Source: Bacillota bacterium
Lineage (GTDB): Bacteria; Bacillota; Clostridia; Caldicoprobacterales; Caldicoprobacteraceae
Assembly: GCA_023622385.1 (NCBI GenBank)
Contig: JAMNZI010000073.1
Span: 1-55,472, forward strand
Reading direction: 5' to 3'
DNA length: 55,472 nt
This document shows positions 43,289-53,742 of the stretch, piece by piece (the stretch's first letter is position 1; each line of letters begins with the position of its first letter). The position numbers and the translations under genes are program-made. Below the pieces are notes generated by a model. That model saw nothing but the letters and a program-made list of their open reading frames with translations, was not told where the DNA came from and did not search any database.

Positions 43289-44242
43289 ATGATTACCCAT
43301 GGAACGGGCATCAAAATCTTTACGGGCAATTCAAATCCCGAATTGGCTGCAGAAATTGCGCAATATTTAGGAGTTCCCATGGGGAAGGCGGAGGTTGGCA
43401 CGTTCAGCGATGGAGAGATTTGCGTCAATATATACGAGACGGTCAGGGGTGCTGACGTTTTTGTCGTTCAGTCCATATGTTATCCGGTAAACGATAACTT
43501 GATGGAATTGCTGATAATGATAGATGCTTTTAAAAGGGCTTCGGCTGGACGCATTACTGCCGTAATTCCATATTATGGCTATGCAAGGCAAGACCGCAAG
43601 GCCAAAGCCAGGGATCCCATTACAGCAAAGCTGGTGGCCGATTTGATCACCAGTGCAGGTGCCAATCGCGTGCTTACCATGGACCTGCATGCGCCCCAGA
43701 TACAGGGATTTTTCAACATCCCGTTGGATCATCTGCTGGGGATGCCTATCCTTGCCCATTATTTTAAAGAGCGAGGGCTTGAAGGTGAGGATGTGGTGGT
43801 GGTGTCCCCTGATGTGGGCAGCGTGACTAGAGCCAGAAGCTTCGCCAATCGCTTGAATTCGTCGCTGGCCATTGTGGATAAGCGGCGTCCTAGAGCCAAT
43901 GTGGCTGAGGTTATGAACGTCATAGGCGATGTGAAAGGGAAAAAAGCCATCTTGATCGATGACCTGGTGGATACGGCGGGGACATTGACGCAAGCGGCGC
44001 TGGCACTGGTTGAGCGTGGGGCCACCGAGATATATGCCTGTTGTACCCACGGCGTTCTATCAGGGCCGGGGGTGGAAAGGATTAAAAATTCTCCCATAAG
44101 GGAGCTTGTAATAACCAATACCATCCCATTGCCCCCTGAAAAGCGCATTGACAAGATCAAGATTCTATCGGTAGCGCCGCTATTTGCTGAAGCGGTTGAC
44201 AGGATATATGAGGATATCTCGGTCAGCCCGCTTTTTGAATGA
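43289..44242 (+). CDS. prs: Ribose-phosphate pyrophosphokinase
   Basis: [58 protein letters not shown]. Confidence 0.97.
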   Translation: MITHGTGIKIFTGNSNPELAAEIAQYLGVPMGKAEVGTFSDGEICVNIYETVRGADVFVVQSICYPVNDNLMELLIMIDAFKRASAGRITAVIPYYGYARQDRKAKARDPITAKLVADLITSAGANRVLTMDLHAPQIQGFFNIPLDHLLGMPILAHYFKERGLEGEDVVVVSPDVGSVTRARSFANRLNSSLAIVDKRRPRANVAEVMNVIGDVKGKKAILIDDLVDTAGTLTQAALALVERGATEIYACCTHGVLSGPGVERIKNSPIRELVITNTIPLPPEKRIDKIKILSVAPLFAEAVDRIYEDISVSPLFE

Positions 44243-44268
44243 GTTCGAGAGTAAGGTGATGAGTTACC

Positions 44269-44829
44269 GTGTATGTCATAGCGGGGCTAGGCAATCCGGG
44301 AGACCGGTACGTGGGTACAAGGCACAATGCAGGGTTCATAGTAATTGATATGCTTTCCCGTGCATATGGAATACCTTTGAAGTATATAAAATACAAGGCG
44401 GTCATTGGAGAAGGCATTATTGGAGACCAAAAGGTGGTGCTGGCCAAGCCACAGACCTACATGAATTTGAGCGGTTTGAGCATACTGGACTTGGTTTGCG
44501 GCTACAAGATAAAACCTTCGGAGTTGATAGTGATATATGATGACATAGATTTGAAACTGGGGAAAGTGCGTATACGCCCTTCGGGAAGCGCTGGTACTCA
44601 CAACGGCATGCGCTCCATCGTATATCAGCTTCAGACAGAGGATTTTCCCCGTATTCGCATAGGCATAGGCACACCACCCCCAGGGCAGGACCTAGCTGAT
44701 TACGTATTATCTCCTTTCGAAGAAGAGGAGCTCCCTGTTTTTTTGGATGCTTGCCAAAGGGCCGTAAAAGGGGTTGAGCTTATACTCACCAGAGGTATAC
44801 AGGAGGCAATGAGTAGGTGTAATGGCTAG
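44269..44829 (+). CDS. pth: Peptidyl-tRNA hydrolase
   Basis: VIAGLGNPGDRYVGTRHNAGF, KPQTYMNLSG, DDIDLKLGKVRIRPSGSAGTHNGMRSI; GTG start. Confidence 0.97.
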   Translation: MYVIAGLGNPGDRYVGTRHNAGFIVIDMLSRAYGIPLKYIKYKAVIGEGIIGDQKVVLAKPQTYMNLSGLSILDLVCGYKIKPSELIVIYDDIDLKLGKVRIRPSGSAGTHNGMRSIVYQLQTEDFPRIRIGIGTPPPGQDLADYVLSPFEEEELPVFLDACQRAVKGVELILTRGIQEAMSRCNG

Positions 44830-44871
44830 AAAGAAGCAACTTCAACCGAAAGCGGTGTATAATTCAAACCA

Positions 44872-47800
44872 GTGGACAAAGTTGGTGATAGGATGACTCC
44901 GATTTGGCTAGAGCCCATGGCTAGGTGGGAAGCCTTTGGTACCATCAAGGAGTCGGCCATGAGGGGTGCTGGCCCTGTGGTGTTTTTGGGATTAGGTGAA
45001 TCTCAAAAATGCCATATGCTGGCCAGCATGTTGTACCCTTTGCAACGTCATTGCCTGTATATAACCAGCGGAGATGTACAAGCCAGGAGAATATATGAAG
45101 ATCTTTCATTTTTTTATCCTGGCAAGGTCATGTATTTGCCCGAAAGGGAAATGCTGCTGTATGATGTGGCCGCTCGAAGCATGGAGATTACTGAGCGGCG
45201 AGTTGGTGTGCTAGAAAAGCTTTTGCTGGAAAAGGCTATGATAGTTGTTGCTTCGATTGAAGCGCTCATGTCCTTGCAGACTCCCCCGCAAATCTTTAAA
45301 GACAATATCCTGGCGGTAAAAGTTGGCGATGTTTTGCCCCTTACCCGAGTTGTCAGCAGGCTGGTGCAGATGGGTTATGAACGCGTGCCTGCCGTCGAGG
45401 GGAGGGGGCAGTTCAGCGTAAGAGGGGGTATACTGGATATCTTTCCTTTGACGGCCGATGACCCATACAGGATAGAGTTTTTCGATGATGAGGTAGATTC
45501 CATCCGCACGTTTGATGTGATGTCACAGAGGTCCATTGAAAACTGCTCTGAAGCGATAATTTCACCCGCCAGGGAACTGGTTTTAACCGCAGATTGGCTT
45601 GCGCACGGTAAAGAAAATATAAGCAAAAACTACAGCGAATTTTCAAGCAAAGCCGGGCGTAAGAATATTAGCGCTTCTTTGAAAGAAAAAGTAGAACGCG
45701 TTTTGAATGCCTTGGATGAAGGGGTATATGAGGCTGGGCTGGAACGGTATTTTTGTTTTTTTTATTCCCAACGGGCCACCGTATTCGACTATTTGGAAGA
45801 TTCAGCATTAATAGTGTTGGACGAGCCTGCCAGGATCAGGGAACGGTGCCAGGGGTATTTTAATGAGTTTCAGGAACATTTCAAAGACTTGTTGCAAAGA
45901 TTTGAGGTTTTGCCCCGGCAGTCCGAGCTCATTTTGGATTATTCAGAGTTTTTAAGCAAATTATCCGGGCATGCCTGTTTGATGTTTCAGATATTGTCTA
46001 CATCCCATCCTGATTTTGAACCAAAGGCTGCCTATAATTTTGCCGTCAGGAGCATTCCTTCATATCATGGCAAGCTGCAGCTGCTCATCGAGGATGTTGA
46101 GCTGTGGCTGAAAAAGGGGTATTACGTCTTGTTTCTTCTAGATAGTCAGGCCAGGAGGGATGGGATTACGGCTTTTTTGAAGGAGCACGGTATCCAGCCC
46201 CTATCTGTACAGAACATGGAAGGGGAATTCCAACCTGGCCAGGTAATTGTGGCACCCGGCATTTTAAGCCATGGATTTGAATACCTCGATGCGCGATTTG
46301 TAGTCATAAGTGATAGGGAAATTTATGAGGCCCAACGGCGGCGCCTTCAGCCCAGAAAAAAAGCCAGAAAGCTTGAGAGTTTTATGGATTTAAAGGTTGG
46401 TGACTATGTGGTCCATGAAAACCACGGTATAGGGAAGTATTTGGGAATAAAGACTCTGATTGTAGACGGACAAAAGAAGGACTACCTGTATATAAAATAC
46501 GCTGGTACCGATAAACTGTATGTCCCTACCGATCAGCTGGATCTCATTCAGCCTTACATTGGGGTGGGGGATGAGCCGCCAAAGCTGTCAAAGCTGGGAG
46601 GTGCCGAATGGCAGCGGACCAAGAACAGGGTACGCCAATCAGTACAAAAGCTGGCAATAGACCTGGTAAAGTTATACGCTGTAAGGCAGTCGATTGAGGG
46701 GTACCGATTTTCGCCTGATACCGAATGGCAGAGGCAGTTTGAGGCCCTATTTCCATATCAGGAGACGCCTGATCAGCTTCAGGCTATAGAGGATGTCAAA
46801 CGAGACATGGAATCACCCAAGGTGATGGATAGATTGATATGTGGTGATGTAGGTTATGGGAAGACTGAGGTGGCCATACGGGCAGCATTCAAGGCTGTCA
46901 TGGATGGCAAGCAGGTAGCCGTGCTGGCTCCCACTACCATATTGGCTCAGCAGCACTACAACACCTTTGTCAAACGGTTTGAGGATTTCCCATTTACCAT
47001 AAAGGTATTGAGCCGGTTTAAAACGCCAGCCGAGCAAAAGGAAATATTGAAAGCGCTAAAAGAAGGGAATATCGATATAATAATAGGCACTCATCGATTA
47101 CTGGGGAAAGATGTGAAGTTCAAGGATTTAGGGCTTCTCATAATTGATGAAGAGCAGCGTTTTGGGGTTGGCCACAAGGAAATGATCAAAGATATAAAAA
47201 AGAATGTGGATGTCCTAACGCTTACAGCCACACCAATTCCACGTACCCTGCATATGTCCTTGATGGGCATCAGAGACATAAGCATTATTGAGACGCCGCC
47301 TGAGGACAGGTATCCTGTTCAGACGTATGTAGTGGAATACAATGAACCCCTCATTCGAGATGCCATTCTGCGGGAACTGCATAGAGGAGGGCAGGTATAC
47401 TTTGTATACAACAGGGTAAAGACCATGGATTGGATGTTGCATGAGCTTAAGAAACTGGTACCCGAGGCTAAAATCGCCATGGCGCACGGCCAAATGAGCG
47501 AGAACCTTCTGGAAAACGTCATGATGGATTTTTACGAGAACAGGTTTAATGTGCTGTTGTGCTCCTCCATTATAGAAAATGGACTGGATATACCCAACGT
47601 AAACACCATTATAGTATACGACGCCGATTGTTTTGGTCTAGCGCAACTATACCAGCTCAGGGGACGAGTAGGCCGCTCCAATCGCCTAGCTTATGCTTAT
47701 TTTACCTATCGGAAGGACAAGATAATATCCGAACAGGCTGAAAAAAGGCTGCAGGCCATAAAGGAGTTTACCGAGTTTGGTGCCGGGTTTAAAATTGCCA

Positions 47801-48396
47801 TGAGGGACCTTGAAATACGTGGGGCCGGGAACCTCTTGGGTCCAGAGCAACACGGCCATATGGCAGCGGTGGGATATGACCTATATTGTAAACTCCTGGA
47901 AGAAGCCATACGCACCATGAAGGGAGAAGAGCTGCCCCAACCCATAGAGGCCGTTATAGACATAAAGGTCAATGCTTACATTGAAGATGATTATATCCCA
48001 GATGAAAGTCATAAGATAGAGGTTTATAAGAAGATTGCTGCCATTGAAGGACCTCAAGATAAGATGGACGTTGAAGAGGAGCTGGTGGATAGATTTGGGG
48101 ATATGCCGTCATCTGTGCAAAATCTGATCGATGTGGCATATGTAAAAGCCCTTGCTAAAAGGCTGGGCATTACCGAAATCGTCCATCGGGGTAAAGAGGT
48201 GAAGATGAGGATGATAGACGCCAAGGCTATACCTCCAAACAAGCTCATGGTAGTTTTGAATGAAAATCGAAGCCAGTTGGATTTTGTATCTAAGCCTGTG
48301 CCGGTGCTAACGGTAAGGCTGAAGGATTCGTCCGCCAATGCGGCTTTGCAAGCAGCCAAATATGTTGTAGAAAAGCTTGTAGAACATTTAAATTGA
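44872..48396 (+). CDS. mfd: Transcription-repair coupling factor
   Basis: 1174-aa ORF with CarD-like domain VGDYVVHENHGIGKYLG and SF2 helicase motifs DRLICGDVGYGKTEVAIRAAFKA, IIDEEQRFGV, TATPIPRTLHMS. Confidence 0.98.
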   Translation: MDKVGDRMTPIWLEPMARWEAFGTIKESAMRGAGPVVFLGLGESQKCHMLASMLYPLQRHCLYITSGDVQARRIYEDLSFFYPGKVMYLPEREMLLYDVAARSMEITERRVGVLEKLLLEKAMIVVASIEALMSLQTPPQIFKDNILAVKVGDVLPLTRVVSRLVQMGYERVPAVEGRGQFSVRGGILDIFPLTADDPYRIEFFDDEVDSIRTFDVMSQRSIENCSEAIISPARELVLTADWLAHGKENISKNYSEFSSKAGRKNISASLKEKVERVLNALDEGVYEAGLERYFCFFYSQRATVFDYLEDSALIVLDEPARIRERCQGYFNEFQEHFKDLLQRFEVLPRQSELILDYSEFLSKLSGHACLMFQILSTSHPDFEPKAAYNFAVRSIPSYHGKLQLLIEDVELWLKKGYYVLFLLDSQARRDGITAFLKEHGIQPLSVQNMEGEFQPGQVIVAPGILSHGFEYLDARFVVISDREIYEAQRRRLQPRKKARKLESFMDLKVGDYVVHENHGIGKYLGIKTLIVDGQKKDYLYIKYAGTDKLYVPTDQLDLIQPYIGVGDEPPKLSKLGGAEWQRTKNRVRQSVQKLAIDLVKLYAVRQSIEGYRFSPDTEWQRQFEALFPYQETPDQLQAIEDVKRDMESPKVMDRLICGDVGYGKTEVAIRAAFKAVMDGKQVAVLAPTTILAQQHYNTFVKRFEDFPFTIKVLSRFKTPAEQKEILKALKEGNIDIIIGTHRLLGKDVKFKDLGLLIIDEEQRFGVGHKEMIKDIKKNVDVLTLTATPIPRTLHMSLMGIRDISIIETPPEDRYPVQTYVVEYNEPLIRDAILRELHRGGQVYFVYNRVKTMDWMLHELKKLVPEAKIAMAHGQMSENLLENVMMDFYENRFNVLLCSSIIENGLDIPNVNTIIVYDADCFGLAQLYQLRGRVGRSNRLAYAYFTYRKDKIISEQAEKRLQAIKEFTEFGAGFKIAMRDLEIRGAGNLLGPEQHGHMAAVGYDLYCKLLEEAIRTMKGEELPQPIEAVIDIKVNAYIEDDYIPDESHKIEVYKKIAAIEGPQDKMDVEEELVDRFGDMPSSVQNLIDVAYVKALAKRLGITEIVHRGKEVKMRMIDAKAIPPNKLMVVLNENRSQLDFVSKPVPVLTVRLKDSSANAALQAAKYVVEKLVEHLN

Positions 48397-48411
48397 AAGG
48401 GTGAAAAGGGT

Positions 48412-49602
48412 ATGAAGGAATTAGGAAAATATTTTTCGATTTTTATTGCAGTTATATTTATGCTGGGACTTACGAGCTGTGCCCTGGTTGAGGTGGTGCC
48501 TGAGAAGGATAGACAACGGGTTGTAGCTGAGGTTTATGGTGAGAAGGTGCTCAAAGGAGAATTTCTGGATCTCTATAACCAGCAAAAGGCTTATTACGGC
48601 ATCACTGAAGAAGTCGAAAGAAATGCGCAGTATAAGGAGACAATAAAGGCGCTCAAACAGGATGTGCTGGAGCAGCTCATCATGCTAAAAGTGCTGCAAA
48701 AGAAGGCAGAGCAGAACGGTTTTACCGTAAAAGAAGAGTATGTTGATAAGGCCCGTAAAGAGCTGGAAGAGCAGCTCAAAAGCTATGCCGAGGCATTAAA
48801 GCAGCAGGCTCAATCTAAAGGGGGAGAGTCTGAGCAGGAAGAGGATTATCTTGAAAAAGCCAGAGAGGAATGGCTACAGCAGCTGAGCGATGCAGGGCTC
48901 ACGGAAGAGGAATATATTCAGAGGCTAGCTGAGAATATAATGCTGGAGAAGTTTGCGGAAAAGATGCTTGAGGATGTGAAGGTTACCGAGCAAGATGTTG
49001 AGCAGTATTACAATGAGCAGCTGGATAAACAGAAGAAAGACCACAGCCTAATAGGAACAGCTCCTGTGCAGCTTTATCGTCCTGCAGGTTGGGTAAGGGT
49101 AAAACAAATCTTGATTCCGCTTTCTTCGGAGGATCTAGATGGGTATTACGATTTGATCCTAGAGGGTAAGAAAGATGAGGCCAAAAAGTATTTGGATGAG
49201 AAGCTCAAGGCAATTGAACCCAAGGCCCGGGAGGTATATGATAAGGCTAAAGCAGGGGAAAGCTTTGAAGAACTCATCGAGGCCTACAGCGAGGATAAAA
49301 ATACTACCAACAAGGAAGATGGATATGTGATATACGATGGAAGTGGTCTATTGCCTGATGAGGTAGAAGAGGCGGCGCTCAAGCTTTATGAGGGAGAGAT
49401 ATCCCAACCCATTGCTTCCACCCTTGGTTACCATATCGTAAAGCTTTATGAGAAGTTGCCTGAGAAGGTTTTTACCCTTGAGGAGACAAAGGAGGATATA
49501 GAGGAGATATTGCTGGAGGATAAGCGCAATGAGAGGTGGAATACCTTGGTGGAGGAGTGGAAGAAGGAAGCCAACATTAAGAAATACGAAAATCGATTGT
49601 AA
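48412..49602 (+). CDS. PrsA/SurA-like peptidylprolyl isomerase lipoprotein
   Basis: Lipobox-like LGLTSC, SurA_N-like coiled region, parvulin domain GYVIYDGSGLLPDEVEEAALKLYEGEISQPIASTLGYHIVKL. Confidence 0.88.
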   Translation: MKELGKYFSIFIAVIFMLGLTSCALVEVVPEKDRQRVVAEVYGEKVLKGEFLDLYNQQKAYYGITEEVERNAQYKETIKALKQDVLEQLIMLKVLQKKAEQNGFTVKEEYVDKARKELEEQLKSYAEALKQQAQSKGGESEQEEDYLEKAREEWLQQLSDAGLTEEEYIQRLAENIMLEKFAEKMLEDVKVTEQDVEQYYNEQLDKQKKDHSLIGTAPVQLYRPAGWVRVKQILIPLSSEDLDGYYDLILEGKKDEAKKYLDEKLKAIEPKAREVYDKAKAGESFEELIEAYSEDKNTTNKEDGYVIYDGSGLLPDEVEEAALKLYEGEISQPIASTLGYHIVKLYEKLPEKVFTLEETKEDIEEILLEDKRNERWNTLVEEWKKEANIKKYENRL

Positions 49603-49718
49603 TTAAACGGAAATTTTCAGTCCCTCCGAGATCGAGATGAATAAAAGCGCATGAACAGTAAAATAATATGAATGCAAGGATGGTTTTGTAAATTGATACA
49701 GATTAAGGAGGGATGTGT

Positions 49719-50276
49719 GTGAAAGCAACGGGGATAGTAAGGCGAATTGACGAGCTGGGCAGAGTAGTGATCCCCAAGGAAATACGTCGTACCTTACGGA
49801 TACGCGAAGGTGACCCCCTGGAGATTTACACCGATGAAGAAGGGGAAGTAATTCTGAAAAAATATTCTCCTATAGAGGACTTAAGCGATTTTGCCAACGA
49901 GTACGCGGAGTCTCTGCACAAGATTTTGGGGCATATCGCTTGTGTAGCAGATAAGGATGTTATCGTGGCGGTTGCGGGTATTCCTCAAGCTCGTTTTAAA
50001 AAGGAGAAGATCAGCGAAGATTTGGAGCGTATCATAAATGAGAAGAAGATGGTGTTGGCCAATCGTGCCAATAAGGATACGATCTATCCTTTGTTGGAGA
50101 GGGAAGGTGGCCAAACGGAGTATACCAGTCAGGTAATCGTTCCCATAATCTCAGGAGGGGAATCTATTGGAGCGGTCATATTGCTGTCTAAAGAGCCCAA
50201 TGTCGCTATGGGAGACACAGAATTGAAGATAGCTCAAGCTGCAGCAGCATTCATAGGAAAGCAGATGGAACAATAA
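49719..50276 (+). CDS. spoVT: Stage V sporulation protein T (AbrB-like)
   Basis: KATGIVRRIDELGRVVIPKEIRRTLRIREGDPLEIYTDEEGEVILKKYSPI + GAF-like domain. Confidence 0.96.
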   Translation: MKATGIVRRIDELGRVVIPKEIRRTLRIREGDPLEIYTDEEGEVILKKYSPIEDLSDFANEYAESLHKILGHIACVADKDVIVAVAGIPQARFKKEKISEDLERIINEKKMVLANRANKDTIYPLLEREGGQTEYTSQVIVPIISGGESIGAVILLSKEPNVAMGDTELKIAQAAAAFIGKQMEQ

Positions 50277-50290
50277 CAAATGGGCAAGAG

Positions 50291-50324
50291 AAAAAAGGCA
50301 TTGAGTAACCTCAGTGCCTTTTTT
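50291..50324 (+). terminator. Terminator after spoVT
   Basis: AAAAAAGGCATTGAG-taac-CTCAGTGCCTTTTTT. Confidence 0.9.
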
Positions 50325-50415
50325 ATTTTATGTATTGTAAGGCAAAAGAAAGTTAATATAAATATTTTAGGCAAAAGATTACGCTTTTATTTTAAACTCG
50401 GTGAGGAGGATTTCT

Positions 50416-52062
50416 GTGAGAAAAAGGTCTTTTATCGAAGGGGCAGCTTTGCTGGCCTTTGCAGGGCTGCTGGCTAAAGTGCTGGGGGCAATATTCCGAA
50501 TACCCCTTACATACATAATAGGCGCTGAAGGCATGGGCCTGTACCAAATGGCCTATCCTATATATTCTTTTCTCTTGATCATATCATCTGCGGGGTTGCC
50601 CGTTGCCATCTCAAAGATGGTTTCCGAAAGGATGGCGTATGGTGACTATTTCGGTGCTCATAGGGTTTTTAGGGTCTCTCTAACGCTTTTGGCGTGCCTT
50701 GGGATAATTACATCTACCCTGTTAATAGCTTTCAACGGTATGGTATCCACCGCTTTAGGTAATCCTAAAGCCATATATTCTATAATTGCCATTGCACCGG
50801 GCCTGTTTTTTGTGTCGGTTCTTTCGGCCTTCAGAGGGTATTTTCAGGGTATGCAGATGATGAGCCCTACTGCTCTATCCCAGATTGTGGAGCAAAGCGG
50901 CAAGCTGTTTATGGGTTTATTGCTGGCATGGCTTTTTGTAGATAGGGGGATCGAATTTGGGGCTGCAGGTGCTGTTTTAGGGGTTACCTTGGGTGAGATA
51001 GCGGCTTTAGCTTTACTCCTGGGCATATATAGGCGAGAGAAGAAGAATTTTGGGGAAAAAGGAAGGGAAAAAGTTGTAAAGAGAAATCTTAGGGCTTGGG
51101 ATGGCCAATCAGATGGCGAGATAATAAAGAAATTGGCAAGCATTGCTGTGCCAGTAACCATAGGGGCTTCTCTTATGCCGCTGGTGGGATTGATCGATAG
51201 TGTAATGGTGGTAAACCGCCTTATGAGCATAGGAAGAGCCGATTCGGTGATTTCATATACGGTGGAGGAGGCTACCAGCCTGTATGGGCTGCTGACGGCA
51301 TATGCAAATCCCCTCATCAATTTTCCTGCCATTTTGACAGTGGCTTTAGCCATGAGCATAGTGCCTTCGATTTCTGAGTCCTGTGCGCTAGGCCATCAAA
51401 AGGCGGTGGCCCACAAGGCGGCTATAGCCATACGCTTGACCTTGTTGGTGGGCTTGCCGGCGGGTGTCGGTATGTCGGTTTTGGCACACCCCATCATTCG
51501 ACTGCTTTACAGGGCTTTAGATGATGGCCAGGCGGCTTTAGCTGGCAACCTTTTAAGCGTATTATCCTTTGGCGTGGTGTTTCTTACCCTCATTCAGACT
51601 TTGACGGGAATCTTACAGGGAGTTAACCGGGCGTCCGTTCCGGTCAAAAACCTTGCCGTAGGAGCGATGTTTAAGGTAGTAACTACATATACTTTGACGG
51701 GGATACCCCGGATAAACGTTCTGGGAGCGGCTGTTGGCACCGTGGTATGCTATGCCATCGCTTCGCTATTAGATTTTTCTGCTGTAGTAAGGTATACCAA
51801 TACTTTCGTATCTTTTTCTAATTTTGTGGTAAAGCCCATTGTCGCTGTAGCCATAATGGCAACCGCTGTTTCTATATGCTATAAAGCGTTGGAAAGCGTT
51901 GTAGGATTAACCCTTGCTACAATGCTTTCCATTATTGTCGGCGTCCTGATATACGGCCTGGCACTCTTGGCGATGGGCATCGTAGAGAAAAATGACTTTA
52001 GATTTTTGCCAGGTGGGGATAAGTTGGGGAGGGTGTTATACCAGTTTAGGATATTGCGATAA
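50416..52062 (+). CDS. spoVB: SpoVB/MurJ-like polysaccharide/lipid flippase (MOP superfamily)
   Basis: FIEGAALLAFAGLLAKVLGAIFRIPLTYIIGAEGMGLYQMAYPIYSFLLIISSAGLPVAISKMVSER; GTG start with GGAGGA SD. Confidence 0.85.
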   Translation: MRKRSFIEGAALLAFAGLLAKVLGAIFRIPLTYIIGAEGMGLYQMAYPIYSFLLIISSAGLPVAISKMVSERMAYGDYFGAHRVFRVSLTLLACLGIITSTLLIAFNGMVSTALGNPKAIYSIIAIAPGLFFVSVLSAFRGYFQGMQMMSPTALSQIVEQSGKLFMGLLLAWLFVDRGIEFGAAGAVLGVTLGEIAALALLLGIYRREKKNFGEKGREKVVKRNLRAWDGQSDGEIIKKLASIAVPVTIGASLMPLVGLIDSVMVVNRLMSIGRADSVISYTVEEATSLYGLLTAYANPLINFPAILTVALAMSIVPSISESCALGHQKAVAHKAAIAIRLTLLVGLPAGVGMSVLAHPIIRLLYRALDDGQAALAGNLLSVLSFGVVFLTLIQTLTGILQGVNRASVPVKNLAVGAMFKVVTTYTLTGIPRINVLGAAVGTVVCYAIASLLDFSAVVRYTNTFVSFSNFVVKPIVAVAIMATAVSICYKALESVVGLTLATMLSIIVGVLIYGLALLAMGIVEKNDFRFLPGGDKLGRVLYQFRILR

Positions 52063-52211
52063 AAATCCTTAGTTAAAAAAATCAAATTGGCTATTAAACT
52101 TGAAAAATTTATGCGCCAGCTGCTTCAAAATATTCAAATAATCTATTATTATTATAGACGGGGATTTGATTTGGCAATGGGTTACATAGGGGAAAGGCGG
52201 ATGGGGACGAC

Positions 52212-53654
52212 ATGGACATCGAAATGGTACAGGGTTATACCTTGATGAGGGATGGGGTCAATAGGTGGCGCATACCCAAATTCGGGAAGATGAGGGTGGA
52301 TGCCGTAATATACGTGAACGATACCTTGCGCAGCCTCTTGCATGAGGACCAGTCTTTGAGGCAGCTGGTCAATGCCGCCATGCTGCCCGGCGTTGTGGAG
52401 CCGGTCATAGGAATGCCCGATATCCATGAAGGGTTTGGGCTACCCATCGGAGGGGTTATGGCCGTAGAGAGACATGGCGTTATTTCCGCAGGGGCTGTGG
52501 GGTATGACATCAATTGTGGCGTAAGGCTTTTAAGGACAGATCTGGAGGCCCGCCATTTGAACAAAGAAACCTTGTACAAGCTAATAGAGCGGATTGAACA
52601 CTACGTTCCAACGGGTATAGGAAAAAAGGGGAAGCACAAGGGTATTACTCGCGGGATTTTCGATGATGTGGTGCACAACGGGGTTGAAGCGGTAATCCGG
52701 GCCGGGTTTGGGAGCCGTGACGATTTGGACTGTATCGAGGATGGTGGAAGGCTGGCAGGTGCCGATATTTCTGCTGTCTCCAAAGAAGCCCAGGAGAGAG
52801 GGGAGGAGCAGCTGGGCACGCTGGGAGGAGGAAACCATTTCATAGAGATTCAGCGAGTGGACCATATTCTAAACGAGGAGCTGGCAAAGGCCTTTGGCCT
52901 GTTCGAGGGCCAGGTAGCCGTCATGATCCATACCGGGAGCCGCGGGTTTGGGCATCAGATTGCCACCGATTATACCAAGATTTTATGGGAAGCGGCTAAA
53001 AAATACGGCATTGAGGTGCCGGAGAAGGGCCTTGCGGCATGTCCAATAGATTCCAAAGAAGGGCAAAATTACTATAAAGCCATGGCGGCTGCTGTCAATT
53101 TCGCTTTTTCAAACAGGCATATAATCATGTGCGATGTTATCAGAGCTTTTGAAGATGTGCTGAAAAAGCCGGCTGAGGCAATGGGATTTAAACTCGTCTA
53201 TGATGTTGCCCACAACATTGCAAAGTGGGAACGGCATGGTGGCAGGGACCTTCTGGTGCACAGGAAGGGGGCTACGCGGGCTTTGCCGGCGGGTCATGCT
53301 CAAAATCCGGCCAAATACCTGCAAACGGGGCATCCCGCTTTGGTGCCCGGCAGCATGGGTACAAGTTCCTACGTTGTGGTTGGGAAGAATGAGCTGTCAG
53401 AGAGCTTTTTTTCGGTCAACCACGGGGCTGGGCGCAGGCTATCGAGAACCAAGGCCAAGTCGATTACAAAGCAGGAGTTTGAAAGGGCTATGGGGGATGT
53501 CATATATAATGTAGGGTCATACAAGGATATTGTGGACGAGTCTCCCTTGGCATATAAAGATGTGGAAGAAGTGGTAGACGTGCTGGTTAAGCGGGGCATC
53601 ACCATACCCGTTGCGCGGCTGGCACCACTAGCCGTGGTAAAGGGTGTGGATTGA
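52212..53654 (+). CDS. rtcB: RtcB family RNA ligase
   Basis: MPDIHEGFGLPIGGVMA, VGYDINCGVRLLRT, LGTLGGGNHFIEIQ, HTGSRGFGHQIA, DVAHNIAKWERH, VNHGAGRRLSRTKA. Confidence 0.96.
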   Translation: MDIEMVQGYTLMRDGVNRWRIPKFGKMRVDAVIYVNDTLRSLLHEDQSLRQLVNAAMLPGVVEPVIGMPDIHEGFGLPIGGVMAVERHGVISAGAVGYDINCGVRLLRTDLEARHLNKETLYKLIERIEHYVPTGIGKKGKHKGITRGIFDDVVHNGVEAVIRAGFGSRDDLDCIEDGGRLAGADISAVSKEAQERGEEQLGTLGGGNHFIEIQRVDHILNEELAKAFGLFEGQVAVMIHTGSRGFGHQIATDYTKILWEAAKKYGIEVPEKGLAACPIDSKEGQNYYKAMAAAVNFAFSNRHIIMCDVIRAFEDVLKKPAEAMGFKLVYDVAHNIAKWERHGGRDLLVHRKGATRALPAGHAQNPAKYLQTGHPALVPGSMGTSSYVVVGKNELSESFFSVNHGAGRRLSRTKAKSITKQEFERAMGDVIYNVGSYKDIVDESPLAYKDVEEVVDVLVKRGITIPVARLAPLAVVKGVD

Positions 53655-53742
53655 TATTGCCTTTTAGGATATATTTATAGATTGCATGATGTCACGGTAA
53701 AATGTATTAGTAGTACGTCTTATATTAGGAGGGCTTTAAGGG

